A stretch of DNA of 36,440 nt from DASZHJ01 sp035581425 (GCA_035581425.1 DATJVP010000067.1:1-36440), one strand, 5' to 3'. Shown: positions 25,709 to 34,188, counted from the first letter of the stretch. The notes: generated by a model not told the origin, from the sequence alone. A program made the numbers and translations.

Positions 25709-26818
25709 ATGAAGATCGCGTTCATCGACCCCATTCCCTGGGACTACACGCCGCTCACGCCTCGGGAGCGGCCACTCGGCGGCAGCCAATCGGCGCTCTG
25801 CTATCTCGCGGCGACGCTTGTCGAGCAAGGACACGAGGTAGCGCTTTTCAACAATCTCGCCACGCCCGGCGACTACGCGGGCATTCGCTGCGCGAGCCTC
25901 GCGCAGGGCATCGACACGGGGTTCCTCAACGATCGCGATGCCGTGGTGGTGCTGAACGGCGCCATGGGAAGGCAGCTTCGTGCGCGCGGCGTCAAAGCGC
26001 GCCTCGTCCTCTGGTCGCAGCACGCGGCCGATCAATCCGCGATCGCCGCGCTCAAGGATATGAACGAGCGCCTCGCTTGGGACGGTTTCTTCCTGGTGAG
26101 CGAATGGCAGGCGCGGAATTACGAACAAAATTTCGGCATCAGGCCGGAGCGAATCAGCATCCTCCGCAACGCTGTCTCGCCGCCCTTCCAGCAGCTCGAG
26201 CGGCGGCGCGAGCCATTCTTCCTGACAGGCGAGCCGCCCGTCCTCTTTTATACGAGCACCCCCTTCCGCGGCCTCTGGCTGCTGCTCACGGCGTTTCCCG
26301 CGATCGCACAGGCGATTCCAGGCGTGCGGCTCCAGGTGTTTTCGAGCATGGGCGTCTATCAGCTCAACGGCGAGGCCGACGATTACGGCGTCCTCTACGA
26401 TCTCGCGCGCGCGCTGCCGGGCGTCGAGTATCGGGGCTCGGTCCCGCAAGCGGAGCTCGCGGAGGCGCTCAGTGCCGTCGACATCCTCGCCTATCCCAGC
26501 GTCTTCGCGGAGACCTCCTGCATTGCCGCGATGGAGGCGATGGCGGCGGGTGCGCTCCTCCTCACGACGAAGCTAGGCGCGCTCCCGGAGACCGCAGCGG
26601 GGTTTGCCTTCACGATGGAGCTCTCGACGGATTCGTTGCGGATGGCGCGGGACTTCGCGCGGCTAACCTGCGCGGTGGTCGAGACCGCGCGGCAGAAGCC
26701 GCAGGAGTTCGAGGCGATCGTCGCGCGCGAGCGCGCCCATGCGCGCGCCGCCTATGACTGGAACCAGCGCGCGCGCGAATGGGTGACGGCACTCGGGCGA
26801 CTGCCTCGACCGGGCTGA
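25709..26818 (+). CDS. GT4-family glycosyltransferase
   Basis: 369-residue retaining glycosyltransferase with GT-B fold. Seen: N-terminal MKIAFIDPIPWDYTPLTP, donor-side loop PLGGSQSALCYLAATLVEQG, RISILRNAVSPPF, a strand VLFYTSTPFRGLWLLLTAFP beginning the C-terminal domain, and the EX7E-like region VFAETSCIAAMEAMAAGALLL. The ATG at 25709 gives the standard first strand; its ribosome site is weak. It is divergent from the TPR glycosyltransferase across 130 bp and probably shares a polysaccharide or protein-glycosylation role. Sugar donor and acceptor cannot be read from sequence. Confidence 0.88.
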   Translation: MKIAFIDPIPWDYTPLTPRERPLGGSQSALCYLAATLVEQGHEVALFNNLATPGDYAGIRCASLAQGIDTGFLNDRDAVVVLNGAMGRQLRARGVKARLVLWSQHAADQSAIAALKDMNERLAWDGFFLVSEWQARNYEQNFGIRPERISILRNAVSPPFQQLERRREPFFLTGEPPVLFYTSTPFRGLWLLLTAFPAIAQAIPGVRLQVFSSMGVYQLNGEADDYGVLYDLARALPGVEYRGSVPQAELAEALSAVDILAYPSVFAETSCIAAMEAMAAGALLLTTKLGALPETAAGFAFTMELSTDSLRMARDFARLTCAVVETARQKPQEFEAIVARERAHARAAYDWNQRAREWVTALGRLPRPG

Positions 26819-26824
26819 GGCCGG

Positions 26825-27286
26825 CTATTTGACGGCGACGATGACCTCGATCTCGACGGGAATGCCCGCGGGGAGCGAGCTCATGCCGACGGCGGAGCGC
26901 GCATGCCGGCCATGCTCGCCGAAGACCTCCACGAAGAGATCGGAGCAGCCGTTGACGACCTTCGGGTGATCCTCGAAGTCGGGCGCAGCGTTCACCATGC
27001 CCAGCACTTTGACGATGTCGGTGACGCGATCGAGGTCGCCGCCGAGTGCCTCCTTCATCGCGGAGATCAGCACGAGCCCCACCTGGCGCGCGTGGCGATA
27101 GCCTTCCTCGACGCTCATCCCCGCCCCGAGCTTTCCCTTCGGCATCTTGCCGTCGGCGTAAAGCGGTCCCTTGCCCGAAAGGTAGAGAAGGTTGCCCACG
27201 CGCTTGGCATGCACGTAGCTCCCCATCGGCTTTCCCACTGGGGCGAGAGTTATCTTCAATTCCTTGAGGCGTTGCTCGATGCTCAT
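26825..27286 (-). CDS. RidA/YjgF-family protein
   Basis: 153-residue chorismate-mutase-like trimer-forming protein. Seen: N-terminal helix MSIEQRLKELKITLAP, LLYLSGKGP, EGYRHARQVGLVLISAMKEA, KVLGMVNAAPDF, and the C-terminal strand ARSAVGMSSLPAGIPVEIEVIV. This is the longer 'RidA-like' subgroup, about 25 residues more than E. coli RidA. The canonical Arg105 of imine-deaminating RidA sits in IPVELE(A); here the matching region reads ARSAVGMSSLP, as in non-canonical Rid subfamilies, so deaminase activity is uncertain. The ATG at 27286 follows AGGAG; the longer open frame runs back through the tRNA and is spurious. Confidence 0.88.
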   Translation of the reverse strand: MSIEQRLKELKITLAPVGKPMGSYVHAKRVGNLLYLSGKGPLYADGKMPKGKLGAGMSVEEGYRHARQVGLVLISAMKEALGGDLDRVTDIVKVLGMVNAAPDFEDHPKVVNGCSDLFVEVFGEHGRHARSAVGMSSLPAGIPVEIEVIVAVK

Positions 27287-27343
27287 GGGGAATGCTCCTG
27301 GACCGGGAAATCTAGATCCCCAGCATAGTCGGTCCGCTCCCGC

Positions 27344-27372
27344 TTGCGCGAATCCACCCCTCCCGCCTATCT
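27344..27372 (+). promoter_or_regulatory. Promoter of tRNA-Arg
   Basis: TTGCGC, 17-bp spacer, CTATCT, with the -10 ending 12 bp before the mature tRNA 5' end. Both hexamers and spacing suit an alphaproteobacterial housekeeping promoter. Confidence 0.55.
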
Positions 27373-27384
27373 TGGCTCCGGCGT

Positions 27385-27464
<80 letters not shown>

Positions 27465-27717
27465 ATTTCAACGAGTTATTTGGCTAGCGTCCGGGGCCGG
27501 GAACGACCTAGCAAACGCATAGCAAACAAGGACATTGCGGAGCGAACCCTACCAAATCAGCTCTTGAGTCAGTTCGCCGGAGATAACTGAACTTAACGAC
27601 GCCTAACTCCGGGCAGCCCGCAAAACCCAGCAGTCGTTGCACTCAATCGCGCTCATAGCGTCATCGACGGTCTTGCCGATGGTGGGCTGCGGCACGTCGC
27701 TTCAAGCGGCAGACGCC
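27465..27717. other. Non-coding stretch after tRNA-Arg
   Basis: No credible gene on either strand. A short minus-strand frame (about 27 codons, ending before 27605) may be a remnant coding tail, but it is too short to identify. No integrase fragment is recognisable. Confidence 0.4.
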
Positions 27718-28926
27718 TCACCGGCTGGGGCTGCGATAACTCTGACTTACGATCGCGGAGATCTCTTGCTTCAGCCATTCCGTATCGCCGGCCTGGGCGC
27801 CGAAGCGAACTGGGTCGAACCGCGCGGTCGCAAAACGGCTGGGCTTTGACGCGAGCAGGCTGGCGATGATCTCGCCAGCCATCGCTGACCAGGTGACGCC
27901 GGCGGAATTCATCGCGCTTGCGACGAAGAGGCCGCCGACTTCGGGTATGCCACCAATGAGCGGAAGTCCGTCTGGCGTAAAGGTCTCGGGCCCATTGATG
28001 AAGCGGCGGATAGGTGCTGGCTCGAGGGCGGGAAAGAGGCGGCAGGCAGAAGCGAAATAGGGCGCAATCTTATCCCAGTTCGGCGGCAGCAACGTGAAGG
28101 AAAATGGATCGGGAAGATCGCGGGGATCGATGGTCTTCGCATTCTCGTCGAAGCAACCCCAGAGAAAGCCCCCGACCTCCTCGCGGCCGTAAATGAGAGC
28201 ATCGGGACATACGAAGGACGGCGTCTCGCGTTTCAACGGCGGCGATACTGAGGCAATGACGTAGAAATGCTCGGTGGGCCATTGCGCGACCGCAACACCC
28301 GCTGTTTCCAGGAGCGGGCGCGACCATAGCCCCGCCGCGACGACGACTGCATCGGCCTCGATGAGCCCGTCCGCCGTCTCCACCCCTGCGATTCGCCCGC
28401 TGCGAACGACGATGCGCCGCACTTTCGCGCTCTCGACGATGCGCGCCCCCGCATCGCGCGCGGCTCTCGCATAGGCGGCGGTCAGGTCCGCGGGATTCGA
28501 TCGGCCAGACAAGGTATTGAGCCAGATACCCGAGGCGGCTCTGGCATTGAGCAAGGGGTGAAGTGCGGCGGCCTCGTCCGGCGTGAGCCAGCGCGCCACA
28601 ACGCCTCGCTCCTTTGCCGCGGCGTCGAGAGTCTCGAAATACCGCAGCATCTCCTGGCTTTCCGCAATGAAGAGGCGGCCGGTCTTCAACCAACCCGTTG
28701 TCTGCCGTCCCATGCGCTCGAGACGGTCGATCACGTCGAGGCCGTAGAGAACAGCATCGTCGTGCAATGATAGGGGCTTCCAAGTGATGTTGCCGGCGGA
28801 ATGCCAGGTGGTTCCGGAGCCGAGCCGGTCACGCTCGAGGAGGATCACATCGCCGAGACCGCGCTCGGCGGCGTGCCAGGCGATGCTGGCACCGATGACA
28901 CCGCCACCGATCACCAGGCATTTCAT
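27718..28926 (-). CDS. FAD-dependent oxidoreductase, dimethylglycine/sarcosine dehydrogenase-like
   Basis: DAO-family flavoenzyme of 402 residues. Seen: dinucleotide motif CLVIGGGVIGASIAWHAAERG, LGSGTTWHSAGNITWKP with His42 where dimethylglycine/sarcosine dehydrogenases attach FAD covalently, VVVAAGLWSRPLL, and the C-terminal FAD segment NGPETFTPDGLPLIGG / NSAGVTWSAMAGE. The enzyme would demethylate an N-methylated amine or glycine derivative. It lacks the roughly 400-residue folate-binding GcvT half of full DMGDH, so the C1 unit would leave as formaldehyde or by a separate protein. It is 27 bp downstream of the M24 gene, so the two are one transcription unit. Exact substrate unknown. Confidence 0.85.
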   Translation of the reverse strand: MKCLVIGGGVIGASIAWHAAERGLGDVILLERDRLGSGTTWHSAGNITWKPLSLHDDAVLYGLDVIDRLERMGRQTTGWLKTGRLFIAESQEMLRYFETLDAAAKERGVVARWLTPDEAAALHPLLNARAASGIWLNTLSGRSNPADLTAAYARAARDAGARIVESAKVRRIVVRSGRIAGVETADGLIEADAVVVAAGLWSRPLLETAGVAVAQWPTEHFYVIASVSPPLKRETPSFVCPDALIYGREEVGGFLWGCFDENAKTIDPRDLPDPFSFTLLPPNWDKIAPYFASACRLFPALEPAPIRRFINGPETFTPDGLPLIGGIPEVGGLFVASAMNSAGVTWSAMAGEIIASLLASKPSRFATARFDPVRFGAQAGDTEWLKQEISAIVSQSYRSPSR

Positions 28927-28953
28927 CGGTTCGGCTCTCCGGGCGGCTGTATC

Positions 28954-30201
28954 TCAGACCTCAAGCGCATCCTCGAACGGTGTTTTCGACAGGGGCACGG
29001 CGGCGCTTGCGGTGATGAGTACTTGTTGCTCCAGCTTGATGCCCTCCCTGCCGCGGACCTCGCCAATGTAGCTCTCCACCGAGACAACCATGTTCTCCCG
29101 AAAGACGCCGTCATATCCCCAATCCGCGAAGTCCCGAGCATAGGCGATGCTGGGGTACTCGTCGACGAGCCCGACGCCGTGCACCATCATCATGTACCGG
29201 TTCGGGACGAACTCCTCCGGCACGGACCAGCATTTCTCTGCAAACTCGCGGAAGCCGACGCCGGGCTTAATGAGGTTCATGTTGAAAAGCACTTGCTCCT
29301 GCGCGATCGCGTAGAGTCGCCGCTGTTCGTTCGTGGGCGATTTCCCTGGGCAGACCCAAGCCCGCGAGATATCCGCGAGATAGCCGAGCGGGCCGATCAT
29401 ATCGGTGTCGAAGGCGACGACGTCACCGGCTTCGATCACGCGATTGCCGCATTCGCGGAACCAGGGGTTTGTGCGCTCACCCGAGGTGAGGAGCCGCGCA
29501 TCGATCCACTCCCCGTCATGAGCGATGTTGGCGTCGTGAAGAATGGCCCAGAGCTGATTTTCGGTAATGCCGGGGCGGAGGGCCGCGCGCATGCGAGCGA
29601 TCGCGGCATCGCAGACGTCCATGGAAAGGCGCAGAGCCGCGATTTCCTCGAGCGACTTGATGAGGCGCGCCTGTTCGATCGTCTCCTGCGCATCGAAGAG
29701 ATCGAGTCCATGTTGCGCAAGCTTGAAGGCACCCAAGGGCTCGCAGCGATCGACGGCGAGCCGCCGGTTCTTGCCGCAGAGTGCGGCGACGAGATCGGCG
29801 ATCTCCTGAGCCCACAAGCCCGCTTTCTCCTCGCAGCGCGGGCCCGCGAGGAAGTAGATCCAGGGTGTGCAGGGACGGATTTCCGAAATCGTCTCGAGCC
29901 CCTCATTGACGTGCTTGGAGCTCTCGAACTCGAAGAGCACGACCGGCCCCTCCGCGGGAACGAAGGCCCAGCGACTCGGCGAATGCATCGTCCACATCGT
30001 CATATTCCGGCTGCCGGTCGCGTAGCGAATGTTGATGGGGTCGGATAGGAGGCAGGCGCCATAGTCGCGCTTGCGCAGCTCACTGCGCAGGCGCTCCAGC
30101 CGAAAGCCGCGCAGCTTCTTCTGGTCGATCGCAGCGAGCAGTCGCGGCACGTCGACGGCAAGCGGTGCGACGAATCCGCGGTTCGGGTCGTGTGCAAACA
30201 T
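28954..30201 (-). CDS. M24-fold metalloenzyme, DddP-like (DMSP lyase homologue or Xaa-Pro peptidase-like)
   Basis: 415-residue pita-bread-fold protein. Seen: N-terminal RKRDYGACLLSDPINIRYAT and SRNMTMWTMHSP; GEWIDARLLTSGERTNPWF; metal ligands Asp265, Asp267 (AFDTDMIG), Asp277 (LADISRAW), His341 (MVHGVGLVDEYP), Glu376 (SVESYIG) and Glu391 (KLEQQVL). The spacing equals that recalled for the DMSP lyase DddP (D295, D297, D307, H371, E406, E421), and its catalytic Asp377 and Tyr366 correspond to Asp347 and Tyr336. Known: DddP belongs to M24 but cleaves dimethylsulfoniopropionate to DMS and acrylate. Whether this protein is a lyase or a peptidase/hydrolase cannot be told from sequence. ATG 30201 follows CGGAG; the earlier ATG at 30303 is unlikely. 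Confidence 0.85.
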   Translation of the reverse strand: MFAHDPNRGFVAPLAVDVPRLLAAIDQKKLRGFRLERLRSELRKRDYGACLLSDPINIRYATGSRNMTMWTMHSPSRWAFVPAEGPVVLFEFESSKHVNEGLETISEIRPCTPWIYFLAGPRCEEKAGLWAQEIADLVAALCGKNRRLAVDRCEPLGAFKLAQHGLDLFDAQETIEQARLIKSLEEIAALRLSMDVCDAAIARMRAALRPGITENQLWAILHDANIAHDGEWIDARLLTSGERTNPWFRECGNRVIEAGDVVAFDTDMIGPLGYLADISRAWVCPGKSPTNEQRRLYAIAQEQVLFNMNLIKPGVGFREFAEKCWSVPEEFVPNRYMMMVHGVGLVDEYPSIAYARDFADWGYDGVFRENMVVSVESYIGEVRGREGIKLEQQVLITASAAVPLSKTPFEDALEV

Positions 30202-30631
30202 GGCGCACTCCGATTGTTGCATACCGCTCAACTCAGGAGCTCTGAGGCAATTGTCGGATGGAGGAGCGATTCCGAGAACGCCAATCTCAATTGCCCAAGT
30301 CATAATATATGATATGTCGCATTAAGATGGGCAGTCCGGGGCCCGGAGAAAACGGATCGGCGGCGGTTCCCGGCTCGATGAAGGTTGGCGCGGCCGGAAC
30401 CACGCTCGGTCTATCCTTGGGCAATGTGGACGCCGCAAATTTGCGGTCGCATTGCGATCCCAACCCGGTCTCAATCGTAGACGCGCCACGGCCTGCGGAA
30501 CTGGTCTCAATTGTCGCGCTCGCATCCAGCGGCAGGCCGCACGCCAGACTCGCAAGCCTTATCGATGGCGCGACCGCTGGGATCGAGTAACCTGGCGGGC
30601 GCCTGATGGAATTCATAGCGGGAGACGCAAG
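30202..30631. other. Divergent control region (430 bp) between M24 operon and SDR gene
   Basis: No convincing coding sequence. It contains an AT-rich island at about 30297-30325 that stands out from the GC-rich surroundings, with the palindrome listed separately, and two copies of CTCAATTG (near 30286 and 30508). The 93-codon frame at 30309-30590 has no ribosome site or recognisable product. Confidence 0.5.
30300..30312. promoter_or_regulatory. AT-rich palindrome, candidate operator
   Basis: TCATA-ATA-TATGA, perfect five-base arms with a three-base centre, about 100 bp upstream of the M24 start and 320 bp upstream of the SDR start. The form suits a GntR/FadR- or TetR-type dimer, but no such regulator lies within the island. 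Confidence 0.4.
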
Positions 30632-31474
30632 ATGGCCATGCTCGACGGCAAGGTGGCGATCGTCACCGGCGGGACCAGTGGGATCGGCGAGAGGACAACG
30701 GAACTTTTCATCGCCGAAGGCGCCCAGGTAGTCTTTACCGGGCGACGTAAATCCGAGGGCGAGGCGATCGTCAAGCGGGTCGGTCCGAGGGCGACATTCG
30801 TCCAGGCCGACGCCACCAGCGAGGCAGACTGGCTCACCGTGATGCGGACGACCAAGGAGCGCTATGGACGGCTCGACGTGCTCTTCAATAACGCCGGCGG
30901 CCCGGCCCCCACAGGCAGCATCGAGAGCGTGCCAGTCGAAGGCTTCGATGCGGCGATGGCGCTCCTCGTGCGCTCGGTGATGCTCGGCATGAAGCACGCG
31001 GCGCCGATCATGAAGGTTCAGCGTGCCGGCTCGATCATCAACAACGGCTCGGTCGCGGCTCACCGAACTGGCTATTCTACTTCGATGATCTACGGCGCCG
31101 CCAAGGCCGCGGTGGTGCATTTGACGCGCTGTGTGGCGATGGAGTTGGGCGAACATAGCGTGCGCGTAAATTCAGTTTCGCCTGGCGCAATCGCGACTGG
31201 GATCCTCGCGAAGGCGCTGGGTGTCAAGGACATGAACAAAGCCGACACCATGGCGGAAAGCTTGAAATCCAGCTTCGCTAAGGCGCAACCGATTCCGCGC
31301 GCCGGCGTGCCTGATGATATCGCCCAGTGCGTCTGCTGGCTTGCGTCGGACCGCTCAACCTTCGTTAATGGCGAAGACATTGTCGTCGACGGCGGCCAAA
31401 TAGGCGGCCGGTTTTACTCGCCTCACCAGGCGATGCTTCGCGAGACGAAGTCGATGCTGGGTCTGGAGGTCTGA
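30632..31474 (+). CDS. Short-chain dehydrogenase/reductase
   Basis: Classical SDR, 280 residues. Seen: VAIVTGGTSGIGERT (NAD(P) binding), VVFTGRRKSEGEA (the Arg-Arg after strand 2 suggests NADP), LDVLFNNAGGPAPTG, SIINNGSVAAHRTGY, catalytic Tyr-x3-Lys in SMIYGAAKAAVVHLT, and VRVNSVSPGAIATGI. A longer C-terminus (GGRFYSPHQAMLRETKSM) than a 250-residue SDR. ATG 30632 has GGGAGA upstream; an earlier in-frame ATG at 30452 would add a low-complexity Arg-rich leader. Substrate unknown. It is divergent from the M24/FAD unit and the last gene before the right repeat. Confidence 0.9.
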   Translation: MAMLDGKVAIVTGGTSGIGERTTELFIAEGAQVVFTGRRKSEGEAIVKRVGPRATFVQADATSEADWLTVMRTTKERYGRLDVLFNNAGGPAPTGSIESVPVEGFDAAMALLVRSVMLGMKHAAPIMKVQRAGSIINNGSVAAHRTGYSTSMIYGAAKAAVVHLTRCVAMELGEHSVRVNSVSPGAIATGILAKALGVKDMNKADTMAESLKSSFAKAQPIPRAGVPDDIAQCVCWLASDRSTFVNGEDIVVDGGQIGGRFYSPHQAMLRETKSMLGLEV

Positions 31475-31793
31475 GATTGGTACGGGCGCCAGCTGCCAAT
31501 GTATCGGATCGGTTTCGCGCGTCGGTAAAAGGTGGTCGCGGGGACCCGATACCCGCTGGCGCCGCGCATGGAAGCCGCTGACATCGCTGTCCCATACGGT
31601 TCGGCCCCGCTTGGGCGCCCGATTCTCTCTCAGTCCGATCCTCTTGTTGAGCGCTCGAATTATTGCCCTCCGAAGGCAGAGGTCGTGAGTTCGAATCTCG
31701 CCGGGTGCGCCACTCCTTCTTTAGATGGACTGGAACACGGCGCCGGAAACTCGCATGATGCGGGCGACCCTCGCCGTCTGAAGGAGAAGGGTG
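31475..31793. other. Non-coding stretch carrying the right tRNA repeat
   Basis: No gene seen. It holds the 52-bp copy of the tRNA-Arg 3' end. A possible decayed acceptor half GCGCCCG lies at 31615-31621 that could pair with CGGGTGC at 31702-31708, but the D arm is not recoverable. The promoter and ribosome site (AAGGAG) of the following PhyH-family gene must also lie here. Confidence 0.5.
31664..31715 (+). repeat. Right 52-bp direct repeat (attR-like), tRNA-Arg 3' fragment
   Basis: Exact copy of 27413-27464 including anticodon loop, T arm, acceptor 3' strand and CCA. The 5' half of a tRNA is missing or unrecognisable, so it is not an expressed tRNA. Confidence 0.9.
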
Positions 31794-32591
31794 ATGCTGC
31801 TGGCCCCTGAACAGATCGAGCGCTTCCATCGGGACGGATTCCTCGTTCTGCCCAAGCTCTTCGGGCCGACGGAGGTTGCGACCCTCAGGCGGGCATTGTC
31901 CGCGGTTTATGCCGAGGACAATCCCGCGAACATCCGCGAGAAGAAGAGTGGCGAGGTGCGGACGGCGATGGGGCTGCATCTGCGCCACGACAGCTTCGCC
32001 AAGCTCGTGCGACATCCGCGGCTCATCGAGCCGGCATTCCAGCTTCTTGGCGATCGCCTTTATGTGCAGCAGGTCAAAGTCAATACCAAGGTCGCCTTCG
32101 AGGGCGAGATCTGGCAATGGCACTATGACTTCGCAACACACCACGCCGAGGACGGCGCGCCAGCGCCCCTCGCGCTCAACCTCCATGTCTTCCTCGATGA
32201 CGTCAATGAGTTCAACGGGCCGCTCTATTTCATCCCGGGATCGCACAAGCGCGGCCCGGTGCCGGCACGGCTCGATGTCGAGACGACGAGCTATCCGCTC
32301 TGGGTCGTCGACCGCGAGACCGTCACCGATCTCGTCGCTGAGAGTGGCGGATTGTTCTCGGCGACCGGCGCCGCCGGCACGGCATTGATCTTCGGCGACT
32401 GCCTCGTCCACGCATCACCGCCCAATCTTTCGCCGTGGGATCGCGGGATCTTCTCGGTGATCGTGAACCCGATTTCCAACGCATACACGAAAACACAACG
32501 CCCCGACTACAAGCATCATCGCGACCTGACGCCGATCGTGCCGCTCGACGATGATTGCCTGGCCGCAACGCCGGCCGTGGCTGCGCAATAA
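31794..32591 (+). CDS. Phytanoyl-CoA dioxygenase (PhyH) family protein
   Basis: Fe(II)/2-oxoglutarate-dependent oxygenase of 265 residues. Seen: N-terminal QIERFHRDGFLVLPKLF, YVQQVKVNTKVAF, the HxD iron motif in WQWHYDFATHHAEDG, EFNGPLYFIPGSHKRGPVP, and the distal His and 2-oxoglutarate-binding Arg in DCLVHASPPNLSPWDRGIF. The WHxDF...H.EDG layout resembles ectoine hydroxylase (EctD)-type members, but no ectoine genes are present. Starts: ATG 31794 (or GTG one codon earlier) with AAGGAG upstream. It is convergent with the acyl-CoA synthetase gene 12 bp away. Substrate unknown. Confidence 0.88.
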   Translation: MLLAPEQIERFHRDGFLVLPKLFGPTEVATLRRALSAVYAEDNPANIREKKSGEVRTAMGLHLRHDSFAKLVRHPRLIEPAFQLLGDRLYVQQVKVNTKVAFEGEIWQWHYDFATHHAEDGAPAPLALNLHVFLDDVNEFNGPLYFIPGSHKRGPVPARLDVETTSYPLWVVDRETVTDLVAESGGLFSATGAAGTALIFGDCLVHASPPNLSPWDRGIFSVIVNPISNAYTKTQRPDYKHHRDLTPIVPLDDDCLAATPAVAAQ

Positions 32592-32603
32592 GAGCCGCGA
32601 ACC

Positions 32604-34154
32604 TCAGGGACTCGTCGGGGTTGCGGCGGATTTTCGATGGTCTTCGGCCAGCTTCTTCAATGCGGCGCGATCGATCTTTTTAGCCGACGTCAGCGGCATT
32701 TCCTGGAGAACGAAGACGCGACGCGGATGCATGTATGCCGCGCCGTGGCGTAAGAAGAAATCCTTGATCTCTGTCTCTCGCGCGGCGCCTCGGGCGCGCT
32801 CGATCACGAAGGCGACCGGCACCTCGCCCTTCACCGGGTCGGACATCGGCACCACGGCCGCATCGACGAGGTCCGCGTGCTGCAACAGCACGTTCTCGAC
32901 CTCCTTGGGATAGATGCTCTCGCCGGCGCAGCTGATGCGATCGTCGAGCCGCCCGACGATCTCGATGTAGCCCTGCTCGTCGGCGCGCACCATGTCCCGG
33001 CTTCGGAACCAACCGTCGGCTAGCATCCGCTCCGCAGTCACCTGCGGCAAATTGTGATAGGCGACGAGATTGCCGGGCGAGCGGATCAGAAGTTCGCCGA
33101 GCTCGCCCACGGGAACGTCGCGCGCGGTGTCCTCGGGATCAACGATGCGGAGTTCGACGTCGGGATAGGGCAAGCCCGTCGTCCCCTGCTTGGTTACGCC
33201 CCAGCGCGGATTGTTGCAGACAAAGCCGCATTCGGTGAGGCCATAGGCCTCGAGCATCGGGGCGAGCTTCTGCGTGAATTCCTGTAATAGCTCCTCCGGG
33301 ACCTCCGAGGAGCCGCAGATCACGAAGCGCAGCGACGTGCAGTCGCTGTCGCGCAGGAGCTCGTCCTCGCGGAGCATCATCTTGTACATTGCGGGGACGC
33401 CGGTCGTGTAGGTGCACCGCTCGCGCTCGATCGCACGGATCATTTCGGCGGGATGCACGTCGTGCAGGATGACGACGGAGCCGCCGCACTCCAGCATCGA
33501 GAAGAGTCCGCCGAACATCCCGTTAGCGTGGAACATGGGTACCGCGAGCAGACAACGCTCGTCGGGGCCGTAAAGAAGGGCGCGGCGCAGATTGCGTGCA
33601 GCCCAGTCGATCGCGCCGTGCGTGAGCTCGACGCCCTTGGGAAGCCCGGTCGAGCCGGAGGTATAGGAGATGAAGGCGAGGTCGCTCGCCGATTTTTCCC
33701 GAATGATGCGAGCGTTGCTCTGGCGGGCGAGCCAGCCGTCATAGGCCACGGTGCCGGGCGTCTCCTTGTCCATGACGAAGACATGGCGGATTGCCGAGGC
33801 AGCCCTGGCCAGTTCCGCCGCCTCCTGCGCGAAATCCGCGGAGGCGAAGAGCACTTTCGCCGCGCAGTCCTGCATGATGTGGGCGAGGGTACTGTAATGG
33901 GCGCGCGTCGTTGCGGGCGTCACCGTCGCTCCCGTGCGCAATGTGCCCAGAAGTGCCTCTACGAACCGGTGGTCATTCTTAACCAGCACCGCTACGTGAT
34001 CGCCGTTGCCGATACCGAGTGCGGCCAAGCCGTTGGCGACGCGGTTGGTACGGTCCTCCAACTCGCCGTAGGTGATTCGATGCGGCCCATAGATGAGTGC
34101 CTCCTTCTGAGGCCACATCGTCAGCGGCAGATCGAAGATCGTTCCGAAATTCAT
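32604..34154 (-). CDS. Acyl-CoA synthetase (AMP-forming, class I adenylate-forming)
   Basis: ANL-superfamily ligase, 516 residues. Seen: A3 P-loop LAFISYTSGSTGLPKGVELTH, YGLTECGF (A5), DGWFRSRDMVRADEQGYIEI (A7), GRLDDRISCAGESIYPKEVE (A8) and C-terminal catalytic Lys region LTSAKKIDRAALK. It activates a carboxylic acid to the acyl-CoA. ATG 34154 has GGGAGG upstream. It is the last gene of the TetR-LLM-VOC-ligase unit; 34 bp follow the VOC gene. The substrate class (fatty, aromatic or other acid) cannot be fixed from the motifs. Confidence 0.9.
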   Translation of the reverse strand: MNFGTIFDLPLTMWPQKEALIYGPHRITYGELEDRTNRVANGLAALGIGNGDHVAVLVKNDHRFVEALLGTLRTGATVTPATTRAHYSTLAHIMQDCAAKVLFASADFAQEAAELARAASAIRHVFVMDKETPGTVAYDGWLARQSNARIIREKSASDLAFISYTSGSTGLPKGVELTHGAIDWAARNLRRALLYGPDERCLLAVPMFHANGMFGGLFSMLECGGSVVILHDVHPAEMIRAIERERCTYTTGVPAMYKMMLREDELLRDSDCTSLRFVICGSSEVPEELLQEFTQKLAPMLEAYGLTECGFVCNNPRWGVTKQGTTGLPYPDVELRIVDPEDTARDVPVGELGELLIRSPGNLVAYHNLPQVTAERMLADGWFRSRDMVRADEQGYIEIVGRLDDRISCAGESIYPKEVENVLLQHADLVDAAVVPMSDPVKGEVPVAFVIERARGAARETEIKDFFLRHGAAYMHPRRVFVLQEMPLTSAKKIDRAALKKLAEDHRKSAATPTSP

Positions 34155-34188
34155 GTGCCGCCCTCCCCTGCGGCCGACCTGCGTCGAG

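Noticed and set aside
30309..30590. 93-codon plus-strand ORF between M24 and SDR genes
   Set aside because: It starts inside the AT-rich palindromic control region, has no ribosome site and no recognisable fold.
31664..31740. Second functional tRNA-Arg
   Set aside because: Only the 3' part from the anticodon stem onward is present; there is no D arm in correct spacing, so it cannot fold as a tRNA.
31365..32411. 348-codon minus frame containing RRDSNSRPLPSEGNN
   Set aside because: That peptide is the antisense translation of the tRNA fragment, and the rest is opposite the SDR end and PhyH genes.
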